Below, piece after piece: positions 7,750 through 15,989 of a stretch of DNA of 64,000 nucleotides (position 1 is its first letter; every line of letters starts with the position of its first letter). The notes beneath the pieces were generated by a model. That model was not told the origin of the DNA. It did no database searches and saw only the letters and a list, made by a program, of their open reading frames with translations. The position numbers and the translations under genes were made by a program. The DNA comes from an uncultured Spirochaetaceae bacterium (lineage in GTDB: Bacteria > Spirochaetota > Spirochaetia > Sphaerochaetales > Sphaerochaetaceae): positions 216,083 through 280,082 of the forward strand of contig CALXMP010000002.1 in the NCBI GenBank assembly GCA_944389505.1, in the 5' to 3' direction.

Positions 7750-8509
7750 TTACTCCGCATTCTTTGATCTCTACAGTAAATCGAGAAGAATCGTTGTCCT
7801 GACAGGAGCAGGGGTCTCGACGCTCTCGGGCATCCCTGACTTCCGCTCCTCGGGAGGCCTTTATTCAAAGGAGTTCGGGAATATGAGCGTTGAGGAGATA
7901 CTCGAGATAGGGTTCTTCCGCCTCCATCCCGATGTCTTCTACTCATGGGCTCGCGATAACTGGTACCAGATGGATAGCTATGAGCCGAATATAATCCACA
8001 GGACTCTTGCTGAGATGGAGCGGAGGGGGAGGCTCACGGAGGGCATCTTCACCCAGAATATCGATAACCTCCATCAGAGGGCAGGATCAAAGAAGGTCTA
8101 TGAGCTCCATGGAAGCGTACGCTTCGGCTACTGCATGGAGTGCCACCGCCAGTATGGGTATGACGAGATTGCGCGCTCTGTGAATGCAGGAGCTGTTCCC
8201 GTATGCGCATCATGCGGTGGCGTGATCAAGCCCGATATCGTATTCTACGGCGAGCCTCTTGACTCATCCATGCTGATGAGAGCGGAGAATGCCTTTGCCA
8301 ATGCCGACCTTGCGATAGTCCTCGGCTCCTCCCTTGTCGTCAACCCGGCAGCATCCCTGCCTTATATCTCCGCAAGGAATGGCAAGGATATCGTGATTGT
8401 GAACAGGCAGAGGACATACATCGATGACTATGCCGCTATCCGGTATGATGATCTTGAGGAGTTCTTCAGCGCTTTCAGCGATTACCTCGTGTCGCATGAG
8501 GGAAAATAG
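7742..8509 (+). CDS. NAD-dependent protein deacylase, Sir2 family (sirtuin)
   Basis: A 255-residue cytosolic sirtuin. Visible motifs are GAGVSTLSGIPDFR (residues 22-35) for NAD binding, TQNID (104-108), catalytic H123 in ELHGSVR, and a zinc site from C131, C134, C155 and C158. It probably removes acetyl or related acyl groups from lysines using NAD. A TTG start at 7742 is chosen because AGGGGG lies 8 nt upstream and it sits at the expected family N-terminus. No ATG or GTG is available nearby. It overlaps the miaB stop by 8 bp. Acyl preference cannot be judged here. Confidence 0.88.
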   Translation: MSDYSAFFDLYSKSRRIVVLTGAGVSTLSGIPDFRSSGGLYSKEFGNMSVEEILEIGFFRLHPDVFYSWARDNWYQMDSYEPNIIHRTLAEMERRGRLTEGIFTQNIDNLHQRAGSKKVYELHGSVRFGYCMECHRQYGYDEIARSVNAGAVPVCASCGGVIKPDIVFYGEPLDSSMLMRAENAFANADLAIVLGSSLVVNPAASLPYISARNGKDIVIVNRQRTYIDDYAAIRYDDLEEFFSAFSDYLVSHEGK

Positions 8510-8574
8510 GCACTCTGCTTGTTTTCTCTCTTGATGATTCGCAATTTCTTTGTTACTTTATTGCCGTAAAGCAT

Positions 8575-8941
8575 GGGGGTGTTCTGGTTTCGACTGGCTT
8601 TGCTATGCCATAGACTGCGGGTCAAGAGCTGACTTGTTAAACCGGCACCAAAAATTAAATGCAAAGAAAGAAGACGAGTACGTCTCTGACGAAGCATTTG
8701 CTCTTGCTGCTTGATCGCAGTTCTGAGCGGGAATCTCTGGGTTAAGCCTCTGGCACTCTGATTCCTTTACCGAAGGGGGCTTTCTCCCAGGCAGTTCGCC
8801 GGGCAGGGGAGGAGATTAAGGCGATGCACCGGATGAACGCTTGTTCTGCTGCCTTAGTCCGGCCAAGATAGAAGCAGGACTATATCCGTAGACGTTTATG
8901 GGTGGACTGTTAGGACGGGAGTTCGAGTCTCCCCACCTCCA
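8575..8941 (+). ncRNA. ssrA: Transfer-messenger RNA (tmRNA)
   Basis: The 5' end GGGGGTGTTCTGGTTTCGACTGG is the conserved tmRNA start (first 20 nt are diagnostic), and the 3' end has a T-arm (GGGAG-TTCGAGT-CTCCC). The acceptor strand CACCTCC pairs with the 5' GGGGGTG. The tag frame runs 8661-8714 and encodes AKKEDEYVSDEAFALAA then TGA, ending in the usual ALAA-type degron. The 3' CCA is not encoded: the discriminator A (8941) is followed by TTG. A possible promoter is TTGATG (8531-8536), 17 bp, TACTTT (8554-8559). Its protein partner SmpB is encoded 0.6 kb downstream. Confidence 0.96.
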
Positions 8942-8953
8942 TTGCAGAGAGTT

Positions 8954-9523
8954 ATGGCTGAGAAGGTTGATGTAAGAATAGTCAAAACGAAGGAGCGCCT
9001 GAAAAGAGCGCTTCTTGATCTTCTGAAGACAAAGTCCGTTTCCGAGATCTCCGTAAGCGAGATCTGCAAGAAGGGCGAGGTCAACCGCAATACCTTCTAC
9101 TGCCATTATGACTCTGTCCAGGACCTTCTTTCGGAAGTCGAGGGTCTTTTCCTCCAGGAGCTTAGCACGAGCATCAAGATCTCCGGGGATACCCTTAATT
9201 CTGTCTCTGACCTTGTGTATCTGATACTCCGGATTGCAAGAGCAAACAACGACCTATGCTCCCTGCTGTTCTCTGAGAACGGCGACAAGAAGTTCCTTGC
9301 CACGATCCTAACATTCGCGCTTCCATCTGCTGTGGACAACTGGTCCGATGAACTAGGGATAAGCCGCCGCGATGCGGAGATTCTCTACTATTTCATATCA
9401 GGAGGCGCAGTCCGCGTGATAGAGCAGTGGGTGGCTGGAGGCTTCACCGAGAATGAGAAGATGATTGCGGAGAAGCTCAATGCAATCATCCTTGGAGCAC
9501 AGAGCGCCATCGCAGCTCAATAG
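8954..9523 (+). CDS. TetR family transcriptional regulator
   Basis: A 189-residue protein with an N-terminal TetR helix-turn-helix (TKERLKRALLDLLKTKSVSEISVSEICKKG then VNRNTFYCHYDSVQDLL; key residues near 8-55) and a helical C-terminal ligand or dimerisation domain with no recognisable specificity. The ATG at 8954 follows GCAGAGAG and lies only 13 nt after the mature tmRNA end, with no terminator between. It may therefore be transcribed from the tmRNA promoter. It is convergent with smpB and the two genes overlap by 7 bp. The target is unknown. Confidence 0.85.
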   Translation: MAEKVDVRIVKTKERLKRALLDLLKTKSVSEISVSEICKKGEVNRNTFYCHYDSVQDLLSEVEGLFLQELSTSIKISGDTLNSVSDLVYLILRIARANNDLCSLLFSENGDKKFLATILTFALPSAVDNWSDELGISRRDAEILYYFISGGAVRVIEQWVAGGFTENEKMIAEKLNAIILGAQSAIAAQ

Positions 9524-9975
9524 CTGTTGATTTCCCTAAGCTGCCTTCTTGCATCCCTGTTGAGATCCCTCTCCCTGATTGCGTCCTTCTTGTCCCTGAC
9601 ATTCTTTCCGCGTGCAAGCGCTATCTTCATCTTCACAAGATTTCCCTTAAGGTAGATTTCAAGCGGAACGATTGTGAGTCCTCTCTCGTTGACCTTCCTA
9701 GTGAACTTCTTTATCTCCTGCTTGTGAGCAAGGAGAACGCGGTTCCTGTCCGTCTTATGGTTGAAGATATTCCCATGGGAGTAGGGCTGGATGAGGAATC
9801 CGATGAGTATGAGCGAGCCGTTCTTCGGGACGATGTAGCTATCTGAGAATGAGCACTTGCCCTCGCGCACGGACTTGACCTCCGTGCCGACGAGCGCTAT
9901 GCCTGTCTCAAGCTCCTCAAGTATCTCATAGTTGAAGTATGCCTTCTTGTTCTTCTGTATAAGCTTCGTTTCCAC
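9517..9975 (-). CDS. smpB: SsrA-binding protein SmpB
   Basis: A 152-residue protein that delivers tmRNA to stalled ribosomes. Typical segments are KKAYFNYEILEELETGIALVGTEVKS, the LLAHKQEI motif, LVKMKIALARGK and the basic C-terminal tail ending in RDARRQLREINSY. The GTG start at 9975 overlaps the stop of the upstream gene (TAGTG), and GGGGTAAG lies upstream. It is therefore coupled to the PEGA/SUMF1 gene. It sits close to ssrA but on the opposite strand. Confidence 0.95.
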   Translation of the reverse strand: METKLIQKNKKAYFNYEILEELETGIALVGTEVKSVREGKCSFSDSYIVPKNGSLILIGFLIQPYSHGNIFNHKTDRNRVLLAHKQEIKKFTRKVNERGLTIVPLEIYLKGNLVKMKIALARGKNVRDKKDAIRERDLNRDARRQLREINSY

Positions 9976-11387
9976 TATCTTACCCCGATTCTGAAGCCAG
10001 CATAGACGGAGCATGCGCTTCTGTCCATAGCACCCGATGTATCCGCATCGACCATATCCGGCGTATTGATCCAGCTTCCGCCCTTTACGACGGCATCATC
10101 GTATGGATAGAGGGAAGCGAGTCTCTCCGCATCCTCTGGTACGAAGTGAGCGAGTGGGATGAATGATGTTGAGGTGAACTCCCAAAGCTGTCCCATCATC
10201 GCTTTCGGCGCTGTATTGTCATTGTCGATTGACAAGAGGGACGATGTGTATAGCTTTTCAGATGCAGAGTATGCTGCGAGCGTCCACTCCGCCTCCGACG
10301 GAAGGACTATGTTCATCCCGGTCTTCTCAGATAGCCATCTGCAGTAGGCATCGGCCGCATGCCAGCTGATGCTCCTGATGGGAAGCCCGGAGCGGACCGA
10401 TGTGGAGAGCGTGACATCGGAAAGGTAGTTCCCGTCTGCCATGCCATCGGCGATGAGCGTATCCTTATTGGACTTTGCCCAGTAGGGATTTTCTGCAACG
10501 AAGAGCGCATACTCGTACTCTGAGACAGGATCGGCGGCAATGCTGAACTCTCCGGTCTCCGCTTTGACGAAGCGGTCCTTGGACTCTGGGTAGGAAACTG
10601 ATGCCGTATTGCCCATCACAAAACTTGCAGGGCTGTATGTGAAGAGCCCTGAGTCATATACAGGAGGCTCGATTGCTATAGCCTCTTTTGCTGGTGCTTC
10701 CGGCGCATTCCCGTCAAGCACTGCTATTATCGTCCTGAGAGCGTCAGAGCTGTATGGGATACCTGCATTATCGAGAATCTTCAGTGATTCTCTGAAATCA
10801 TTCTCCATCTCATCCGATGTGATATGCATCGCCATGTAGAGAAGCGGATCCGAGACATCGGAAAAGCCAAGGGTCACGGCATTCTCCGCGAATGGAGTGA
10901 ATATCGGGGGATAGTGGTAGCTTTCGGTGTAGCTGAGGATGCGTGACCATCTCGCAGCTTCCCTTGCCGCATTCTCCGTCACAGCTCTTTCTATCTCCCC
11001 GGAGTATCCGATTGCGTATTCTATAGGGGTAATCCTATGGTGGAACAGGGTAAAGAAGAGCTGATCTGGAATGCTGATCTCAGCAGAGCCTGCATCGGCG
11101 CCGAGGATGCTGAATGAGAACTCATGATGCCCTGAGGGGACGAAGTAGACCGATCCCTCTGTCGAGCCAAGGTATTTCCCATCCATGTAGACAGCAGTAT
11201 TGCGCGTATTGATATCGAAAGAGACATAGCTTCCGTTGGAAAGGATTCCTGGAAGCATGCATATGATGAAGAAAAGCAGCAGGACCGCTCCGGCAAGTCC
11301 GCAGAGGATGATTGCTCCGGGCCGTATGCCATGAAAAGGCTTAAGGTGTACCGGCTCGACCTCCGGCAGCTCTATCTTTTTTCCCAT
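9975..11387 (-). CDS. Membrane-anchored PEGA plus formylglycine-generating-enzyme-like (SUMF1) protein
   Basis: A 470-residue protein. A single membrane segment lies near residues 25-48 (AIILCGLAGAVLLLFFIICM), followed by a PEGA-like module (VYMDGKYLGSTEG). The C-terminal half is of the SUMF1/FGE-sulfatase fold (FVMGN..., PIRSISWHAADAYCRWLSE, LPSEAEW, VKGGSWIN, YAGFRIGVR). The paired cysteines of true formylglycine-generating enzymes are not evident, so a binding or structural role is more likely than catalysis. Most of the protein should face the periplasm. The ATG has no Shine-Dalgarno site but a TTGACA promoter lies directly upstream. smpB is coupled downstream. Confidence 0.8.
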   Translation of the reverse strand: MGKKIELPEVEPVHLKPFHGIRPGAIILCGLAGAVLLLFFIICMLPGILSNGSYVSFDINTRNTAVYMDGKYLGSTEGSVYFVPSGHHEFSFSILGADAGSAEISIPDQLFFTLFHHRITPIEYAIGYSGEIERAVTENAAREAARWSRILSYTESYHYPPIFTPFAENAVTLGFSDVSDPLLYMAMHITSDEMENDFRESLKILDNAGIPYSSDALRTIIAVLDGNAPEAPAKEAIAIEPPVYDSGLFTYSPASFVMGNTASVSYPESKDRFVKAETGEFSIAADPVSEYEYALFVAENPYWAKSNKDTLIADGMADGNYLSDVTLSTSVRSGLPIRSISWHAADAYCRWLSEKTGMNIVLPSEAEWTLAAYSASEKLYTSSLLSIDNDNTAPKAMMGQLWEFTSTSFIPLAHFVPEDAERLASLYPYDDAVVKGGSWINTPDMVDADTSGAMDRSACSVYAGFRIGVR

Positions 11388-11393
11388 AGAGCT

Positions 11394-11423
11394 AAAATAA
11401 GCTCAGAGCTCCGGAATTGTCAA
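11394..11423 (-). promoter_or_regulatory. Promoter of the PEGA/SUMF1-smpB operon, predicted leaderless
   Basis: On the minus strand perfect TTGACA (11423-11418), 18-bp spacer, TATTTT (11399-11394), then 6 nt to the ATG at 11387. There is no ribosome site in that 6 nt. Its -35 box is 1 bp from the -35 of the divergent lepB promoter. Confidence 0.72.
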
Positions 11424-11424
11424 C

Positions 11425-11453
11425 TTGCCATCCCTCCGCTCTATGAGTAGGAT
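11425..11453 (+). promoter_or_regulatory. Promoter of lepB-hemW, predicted leaderless
   Basis: TTGCCA (11425-11430), 17-bp spacer, TAGGAT (11448-11453), then TAGCAT and the lepB ATG at 11460. The GGA inside the -10 box could be misread as a ribosome site. The spacing fits a transcription start at or next to the A of ATG. Confidence 0.65.
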
Positions 11454-11459
11454 TAGCAT

Positions 11460-12467
11460 ATGAACCGATTTCTTTCATTCCTTGAGAGGAGGGCGGAAGC
11501 CTACCTTACGAGGAAGAAGCAGATAAAGGAATATAGCAGGACGAAGAAGCATACGGTCCTTGGTGAGATCTGGAGCTGGGTCGATGCGCTTATTTTCGCG
11601 ATATTCTGGGTGATCATCATCAACCAGTACCTCTTCCAGCTTTTCGTGATTCCGTCACCGTCAATGGTCCATACCCTTGAGGTCGGCGATAGGGTAATCG
11701 TCAACAAGGACAGCTATGGCGTTGAGCTCTATCCTGCAGGGAAGAAGGTCTTTACGGATGACAGGCGCGTCCAGCGCGATGAGATAATAACATTCTACAA
11801 TCCCGAATATGACTCAAAGGGCCCGTTCTTCGATATCCTCTCGCAGGTTGTCTACATGGGAACGCTGACGCTTGTGAATATAGACAGGAACGACGATGGA
11901 ACACCTGCGGAGAGGCTCTATGTCAAGCGTGCCGCGGGCATGGGCGGCGATACGATTGTCTTCGATGATGGCAATGTTTTCATAAAGCCTTCTGGAACAG
12001 ATGAGTTCATCCCAGAGGAGCTCTTCCGCGAGAGGACAGGACTTGCATCAGGTCCCCATAGATCTGTCAATCCAGAGTACTATCCTGGACTCAGGGCTGC
12101 AGGTGCGATCACAGCATACCATGAGATGGGCTATGATCCATTCCTTCCGCGTGAGCTCTATGACTCATATATGTCGCTTCAGGGCACTGGCTATGACTAT
12201 GTCTTTGACCGCTATGCGCTTGAGAAGGCGAGGACGGAGACGCTTGCCTCCTTCGATCCTTCGGATATGTCCCTCCGCTCAGACAGCGCTGTCTATCAGA
12301 ATGGAATCTACGTCCCGTCAGGACATGTCCTCCCTCTTGGCGATAATCGTGATAATTCCAGGGATGGAAGATACTTCGGACCTGTTGAGGAATCGAGGAT
12401 AAACGGACGTGTCGTCGGCAGATTCTGGCCTCTCTCGAGAATCTCATCCCTCGCGGACAATGAATAG
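11460..12467 (+). CDS. lepB: Signal peptidase I
   Basis: A 335-residue inner-membrane serine protease that cleaves Sec and Tat signal peptides. After a cytoplasmic basic N-terminus there is one membrane segment (about 41-64). The catalytic serine is S68 in IPSPSMV and the general base is K156 in RLYVKRAAGMGGDT. The conserved box GHVLPLGDNRDNSRDGRYFG lies near the C-terminus. An insertion of about 100 residues separates the lysine box from this last box, so the protein is longer than the commonest bacterial form. hemW follows 2 bp downstream. Confidence 0.93.
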   Translation: MNRFLSFLERRAEAYLTRKKQIKEYSRTKKHTVLGEIWSWVDALIFAIFWVIIINQYLFQLFVIPSPSMVHTLEVGDRVIVNKDSYGVELYPAGKKVFTDDRRVQRDEIITFYNPEYDSKGPFFDILSQVVYMGTLTLVNIDRNDDGTPAERLYVKRAAGMGGDTIVFDDGNVFIKPSGTDEFIPEELFRERTGLASGPHRSVNPEYYPGLRAAGAITAYHEMGYDPFLPRELYDSYMSLQGTGYDYVFDRYALEKARTETLASFDPSDMSLRSDSAVYQNGIYVPSGHVLPLGDNRDNSRDGRYFGPVEESRINGRVVGRFWPLSRISSLADNE

Positions 12468-12469
12468 CT

Positions 12470-13588
12470 ATGGAAGGACTTGATCGGACAAGGCCTCTGT
12501 CTCTCTATATCCACGTGCCGTTCTGCCATACTAAGTGCGGCTACTGCGCATTCTACTCCGTTCCGGAACGCTTGAGATGCGATGGGGATGTTGGGAGGTA
12601 TACGGAGCGGACGATTGCCTCGATTGAGAGGCTCACTGCCGAGTATGATAAGCCATTCCATACCGTATTCATAGGAGGAGGCAATCCTGGGACTATTGGC
12701 AGGGAACGCCTTGAGAGCATACTCCGCGCTGCGCTTGTCCATGGCAGGCCTGAGGAGTGTACATCTGAGATCAATCCGGAGGATCTCAGTGAATCATTTC
12801 TATCAATCGATGCCATAGACAGGATCTCAGTCGGTATACAATCGATGGATGAGGGGGTCCTTAGAACACTTGGGAGGAATGCCTCGGCAGAGGATAACAG
12901 AAGAGCCCTCTCTATGCTTTCAGGCTCCGGCAAGAGATTCAATGCTGATATCATAACAGCAGTTCCGGGAGAGAGCGTGGAAACTTCTCTTTCGGATATC
13001 GAGACGATAGCAGGCTATGGGGCCGGGCATATATCATACTACTGCCTCACCTTTGAAGAGGGCACTCCTCTTGCATCGAGGCTTGAGCCCGTCGGTGAGG
13101 ATCTTGAGATAGAGTTCCTTAAACGTGGATGGAAGAGGCTCAGCGAGCTTGGATACAGGCACTATGAGGTGTCTAACTTCGCAAAAGCAGGCGATGAGTG
13201 CCTCCATAACAAGGTCTACTGGGAGCTTGGACAGTATATCGGGATAGGACCTGGGGCAGAGAGCTCGATAGGCTGGGGAAGAGCTGTATCGCTGAGGGAG
13301 CCTGAGGATCTGAGGTCTTACAATGATGGGCTTAATGGAACCGGTGCCCGCCTGACTCCTGAGGAGACAGAGGAGGAATTCCTGATGACAGCGCTCAGAA
13401 CGTCAGAGGGAATAGACAAGAGAATCTATTCGGAGCGCTTCGGCTATGATTTCGACTCCAGGTATGGGGATGCGGTATCATCGCTCGATGCGGCTCTCTA
13501 CAGGGATAGCAGCCAGTCATTCAGCCTTACCGAGGATGGTTTCCTGCTTCTTGATACGGTTATCCTTACGCTTGCCGGGATTATCTGA
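12470..13588 (+). CDS. hemW: HemW-like radical SAM protein (heme chaperone / coproporphyrinogen oxidase-like)
   Basis: A 372-residue radical-SAM protein. The iron-sulfur cluster motif is C19, C23, C26 in HVPFCHTKCGYCAF. The residue after the last cysteine plus one is Phe, as in HemW rather than true HemN. Further signatures are IGGGNPG, EINPED, RISVGIQSMDEGVLRTLGR and GIGPGAESS. HemW proteins bind heme and are thought to hand it to respiratory enzymes. Oxygen-independent coproporphyrinogen oxidation is unlikely. The ATG lies 2 bp after lepB. The start MEGLDRTRPLSLYIH is short, as expected. Confidence 0.87.
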   Translation: MEGLDRTRPLSLYIHVPFCHTKCGYCAFYSVPERLRCDGDVGRYTERTIASIERLTAEYDKPFHTVFIGGGNPGTIGRERLESILRAALVHGRPEECTSEINPEDLSESFLSIDAIDRISVGIQSMDEGVLRTLGRNASAEDNRRALSMLSGSGKRFNADIITAVPGESVETSLSDIETIAGYGAGHISYYCLTFEEGTPLASRLEPVGEDLEIEFLKRGWKRLSELGYRHYEVSNFAKAGDECLHNKVYWELGQYIGIGPGAESSIGWGRAVSLREPEDLRSYNDGLNGTGARLTPEETEEEFLMTALRTSEGIDKRIYSERFGYDFDSRYGDAVSSLDAALYRDSSQSFSLTEDGFLLLDTVILTLAGII

Positions 13589-13600
13589 TAGCATATTGCC

Positions 13601-14053
13601 ATGAGACGGATCACTGCAGTTCTTATTGTTATGGTATTCTCCCTGTCGCTGCTTTCGGCATTCGATCCATATGCAGCAGCTCTTGGCAGGCCTCAGCCAG
13701 CGCCTGTGCATCACTACCGCAGATTCTCACCCTCAGAGCTTGAGGTCTCCCTGCTCTCTGACGCGCTCGGAATACGCTATAACAATGCGGAGAGCATCCT
13801 CCGCCTTCTCCATCATGCAGAGGAGATCGACAGGAGGCAGGGCTCGGTGAGGGATGCTGCCTACGGGGTAATTTCATCGCTTAAGGATATCTATGATATC
13901 AGAAGACCTCACGGTGATGAGGATGACGCACTCCGTTCCCTTTCCCATTCCCTTGACAGGATACTGGATGGCCGCGGCTCCTGGGCAGATCTCGAGAGGG
14001 CAGTGAAGAGGAATCTTCCTACAATACTCAGGGCTCTCATGCGTCACGAATAA
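13601..14053 (+). CDS. Exported protein of unknown function (150 aa)
   Basis: The N-terminus MRRITAVLIVMVFSLSLLSA is a signal peptide, probably cleaved after LSA. The mature part is a soluble, mostly helical, Arg- and His-rich protein of about 130 residues with no recognised domain. There is no Shine-Dalgarno site before the ATG. An extended -10 like sequence (TGA-TAGCAT, 13586-13594) ends 6 nt before it, and the TGA is the hemW stop. It may be read through from lepB-hemW or from its own leaderless start. A periplasmic location is inferred. Confidence 0.7.
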   Translation: MRRITAVLIVMVFSLSLLSAFDPYAAALGRPQPAPVHHYRRFSPSELEVSLLSDALGIRYNNAESILRLLHHAEEIDRRQGSVRDAAYGVISSLKDIYDIRRPHGDEDDALRSLSHSLDRILDGRGSWADLERAVKRNLPTILRALMRHE

Positions 14054-14074
14054 GCTTAGCTACCATGATTAATA

Positions 14075-14104
14075 TTGACAGCAATTTTCCCATTGTGGTA
14101 TGTT
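14075..14104 (+). promoter_or_regulatory. Promoter of the yebC-ruvCAB-queA operon
   Basis: Perfect TTGACA (14075-14080), 18-bp spacer, TATGTT (14099-14104). Transcription would start near 14111, giving a leader of about 33 nt that holds AAGAGGTG upstream of the yebC ATG. Confidence 0.78.
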
Positions 14105-14143
14105 GCTTTGGTAATCAATCGGAATTCATTAAGAGGTGTAGAT

Positions 14144-14884
14144 ATGTCTGGCCACAGTAAATGGGCAACTATAAAGCACAAGAAGGGTATTGCTGACGCA
14201 AAGCGCGGTCAGAAATTCACAAAGCTGATCAAGGAGATCACTGTAGCGGCAAAGGATGGAGCCGATCCGGATTCGAATGCCCGCCTCAGGACTGCTATCC
14301 TCAAGGCAAAGGCTGAGAACATGCCTAAGGACAACATCGACAGGGCAATCAAGAAGGGAAGCGGCGAGCTTGCCAACTCTACATTCTATGAGCTCACATA
14401 TGAAGGCTATGCCCCGGGCGGAGTTGCAATCATCATCGATACTCTTACAGACAATAAGAACAGGACTGCAGCTGATGTGAGATCCACGCTTACAAAGCTT
14501 GGCGGCTCCCTTGGCGCAACAGGCTGTGTCAGCTACATGTTCCAGACAAAGGGAGTCATCACATACGATGCTTCGAAGTACACGGAGGACCAGGTTCTCG
14601 AGGCTGCTCTTGAGAATGGAGCTGACGATGTCTCTACAGAGGATGGCGTGATCGAGGTTACGACAAGCTCTGCTGATTTCGCACAGGTTCTCGAGGCTAT
14701 GCAGAAGGCCGGATTCGAGCAGGACAGTGCCGATGTACAGCGTGTCGCTGATCAGACCGTCACACTCGACAACGAGAAGGCCAACAAGGTTCTCAAGATC
14801 GTAAGCAGGCTTGAGGATCTCGATGATGTGCAGCAGGTTTCAACGAACCTTGAGCTGCCTGAGGACTTCCAGGAAGAGGAGTGA
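14144..14884 (+). CDS. yebC: YebC/PmpR family regulatory protein (TACO1 family)
   Basis: A 246-residue protein starting with the invariant family N-terminus MSGHSKWATIKHKK and containing DPDSNARLRTAILKAKAENMPKDNI (key positions near 40-64) and GGVAIIIDTLTDNKNRT. These proteins were described as transcription regulators. Recent work on the family links them to relief of ribosome stalling at proline stretches. ATG 14144 is chosen from the family start and the AAGAGGTG site. In-frame codons upstream lie in the promoter. It heads an operon with ruvCAB, the common bacterial arrangement. Confidence 0.94.
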   Translation: MSGHSKWATIKHKKGIADAKRGQKFTKLIKEITVAAKDGADPDSNARLRTAILKAKAENMPKDNIDRAIKKGSGELANSTFYELTYEGYAPGGVAIIIDTLTDNKNRTAADVRSTLTKLGGSLGATGCVSYMFQTKGVITYDASKYTEDQVLEAALENGADDVSTEDGVIEVTTSSADFAQVLEAMQKAGFEQDSADVQRVADQTVTLDNEKANKVLKIVSRLEDLDDVQQVSTNLELPEDFQEEE

Positions 14885-15372
14885 TAGTCCTTGGCGTAGA
14901 TCCAGGACTTGCGGATACGGGCTGGGGTGTTGTCGAATTCGATGGACAGCGCTACCGGCCTGTTTCTTTCGGTACGATCAAGACAAGTCCTGAGGAGAAT
15001 CAGCAGAAGCGCATCTATACCATTGCGGAGGATTTAGGAACGCTTGCAGCGCGCTTCTCCGCCGATGTTGTCGCAATGGAGGATATCTTCTTCACGAAGA
15101 ACATAACCTCAGCAATCCCCGTCGCCAAGGTCATCGGAGCGGCGATACATAAATTCACAGAGCTCTCCCTTCCCGTCCATCTCTATTCACCTCTGGATGT
15201 GAAGATGGCTGTAACCGGCATGGGACGGGCAGAGAAGAACCAGGTGCAGGAGATGGTAAAGATACTCCTGAATCTGAAGGATATACCGAGGCCGGACCAT
15301 GCAGCCGATGCTCTTGCAGACTGCATATGCTATTGCACCCATAACGCGCTCAAGGTTACAATCCGGTCATGA
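14881..15372 (+). CDS. ruvC: Holliday junction endonuclease RuvC
   Basis: A 163-residue resolvase that cuts Holliday junctions in complex with RuvAB. The acidic and histidine active-site residues are visible: D7 in GVDPGLADTG, E67 in VAMEDIFF, and H140 and D143 in DHAADAL. The histidine variant is the one seen in Thermus. The GTG start overlaps the yebC stop (GTGA) and the end overlaps the ruvA ATG, so the genes are coupled. Confidence 0.95.
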   Translation: MIVLGVDPGLADTGWGVVEFDGQRYRPVSFGTIKTSPEENQQKRIYTIAEDLGTLAARFSADVVAMEDIFFTKNITSAIPVAKVIGAAIHKFTELSLPVHLYSPLDVKMAVTGMGRAEKNQVQEMVKILLNLKDIPRPDHAADALADCICYCTHNALKVTIRS

Positions 15373-15989
15373 TCAATTCCATTACAGGGAGGATCACGAA
15401 GATCGCTCCCGATTACGCTTACATACTTCTTCCATCAGGAGTGGAGTACAGGGTGGAGATCTCCTCGAATGCTTCGGCGGTCTTCTCATCCCTGCCTGAT
15501 AAGGAGAATGCACGCATCCTCTGCTATCTCCAGCACAGGGAGGATGCTATGACGCTCTTCGGATTCTCCTCCGAGGAGGAGCGCTTCTGCTTCGAGCAGC
15601 TCCAGACCGTTCCCGGCATCGGAGCAAGGCAGGCTCTGAGGATACTTTCCGGCATCACGGTCCAGAATCTCATAAAGTCCCTCGATGCGCAGGATGTGAA
15701 GACACTTGCGAAGGTGCCTGGCATCGGACCTAAGACAGCGCAGAAGCTTGTGCTGCAGCTGAGGAATGTACTCGTGCTCGAGGATGATGAGGCAGAGCCG
15801 AAGGCTGAGACGCCTTCCCAGTTCAGGGATCTCATTGATTCGCTTGCGGAGATGGGATTCGAAAGGAAGCAGATCGTGAGGACGCTCTCGGAGGTAATGT
15901 CCGAGAATTCGCTCATAATCCAGGGCAAGGATGCCCGTGAAGCAGAGAGCTTCCTCTTCCCGCTCGTCCTTAGGAGGCTTTCCAGATGA
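15369..15989 (+). CDS. ruvA: Holliday junction branch migration protein RuvA
   Basis: A 206-residue protein with the RuvA layout: an N-terminal OB domain (1-62), tandem helix-hairpin-helix motifs ([14 protein letters not shown] and [14 protein letters not shown]) that bind the junction, and a C-terminal domain III (about 155-206) that contacts RuvB. It overlaps ruvC by ATGA and ruvB by ATGA. In the cell it forms tetramers clamping the four-way junction. Confidence 0.95.
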   Translation: MINSITGRITKIAPDYAYILLPSGVEYRVEISSNASAVFSSLPDKENARILCYLQHREDAMTLFGFSSEEERFCFEQLQTVPGIGARQALRILSGITVQNLIKSLDAQDVKTLAKVPGIGPKTAQKLVLQLRNVLVLEDDEAEPKAETPSQFRDLIDSLAEMGFERKQIVRTLSEVMSENSLIIQGKDAREAESFLFPLVLRRLSR

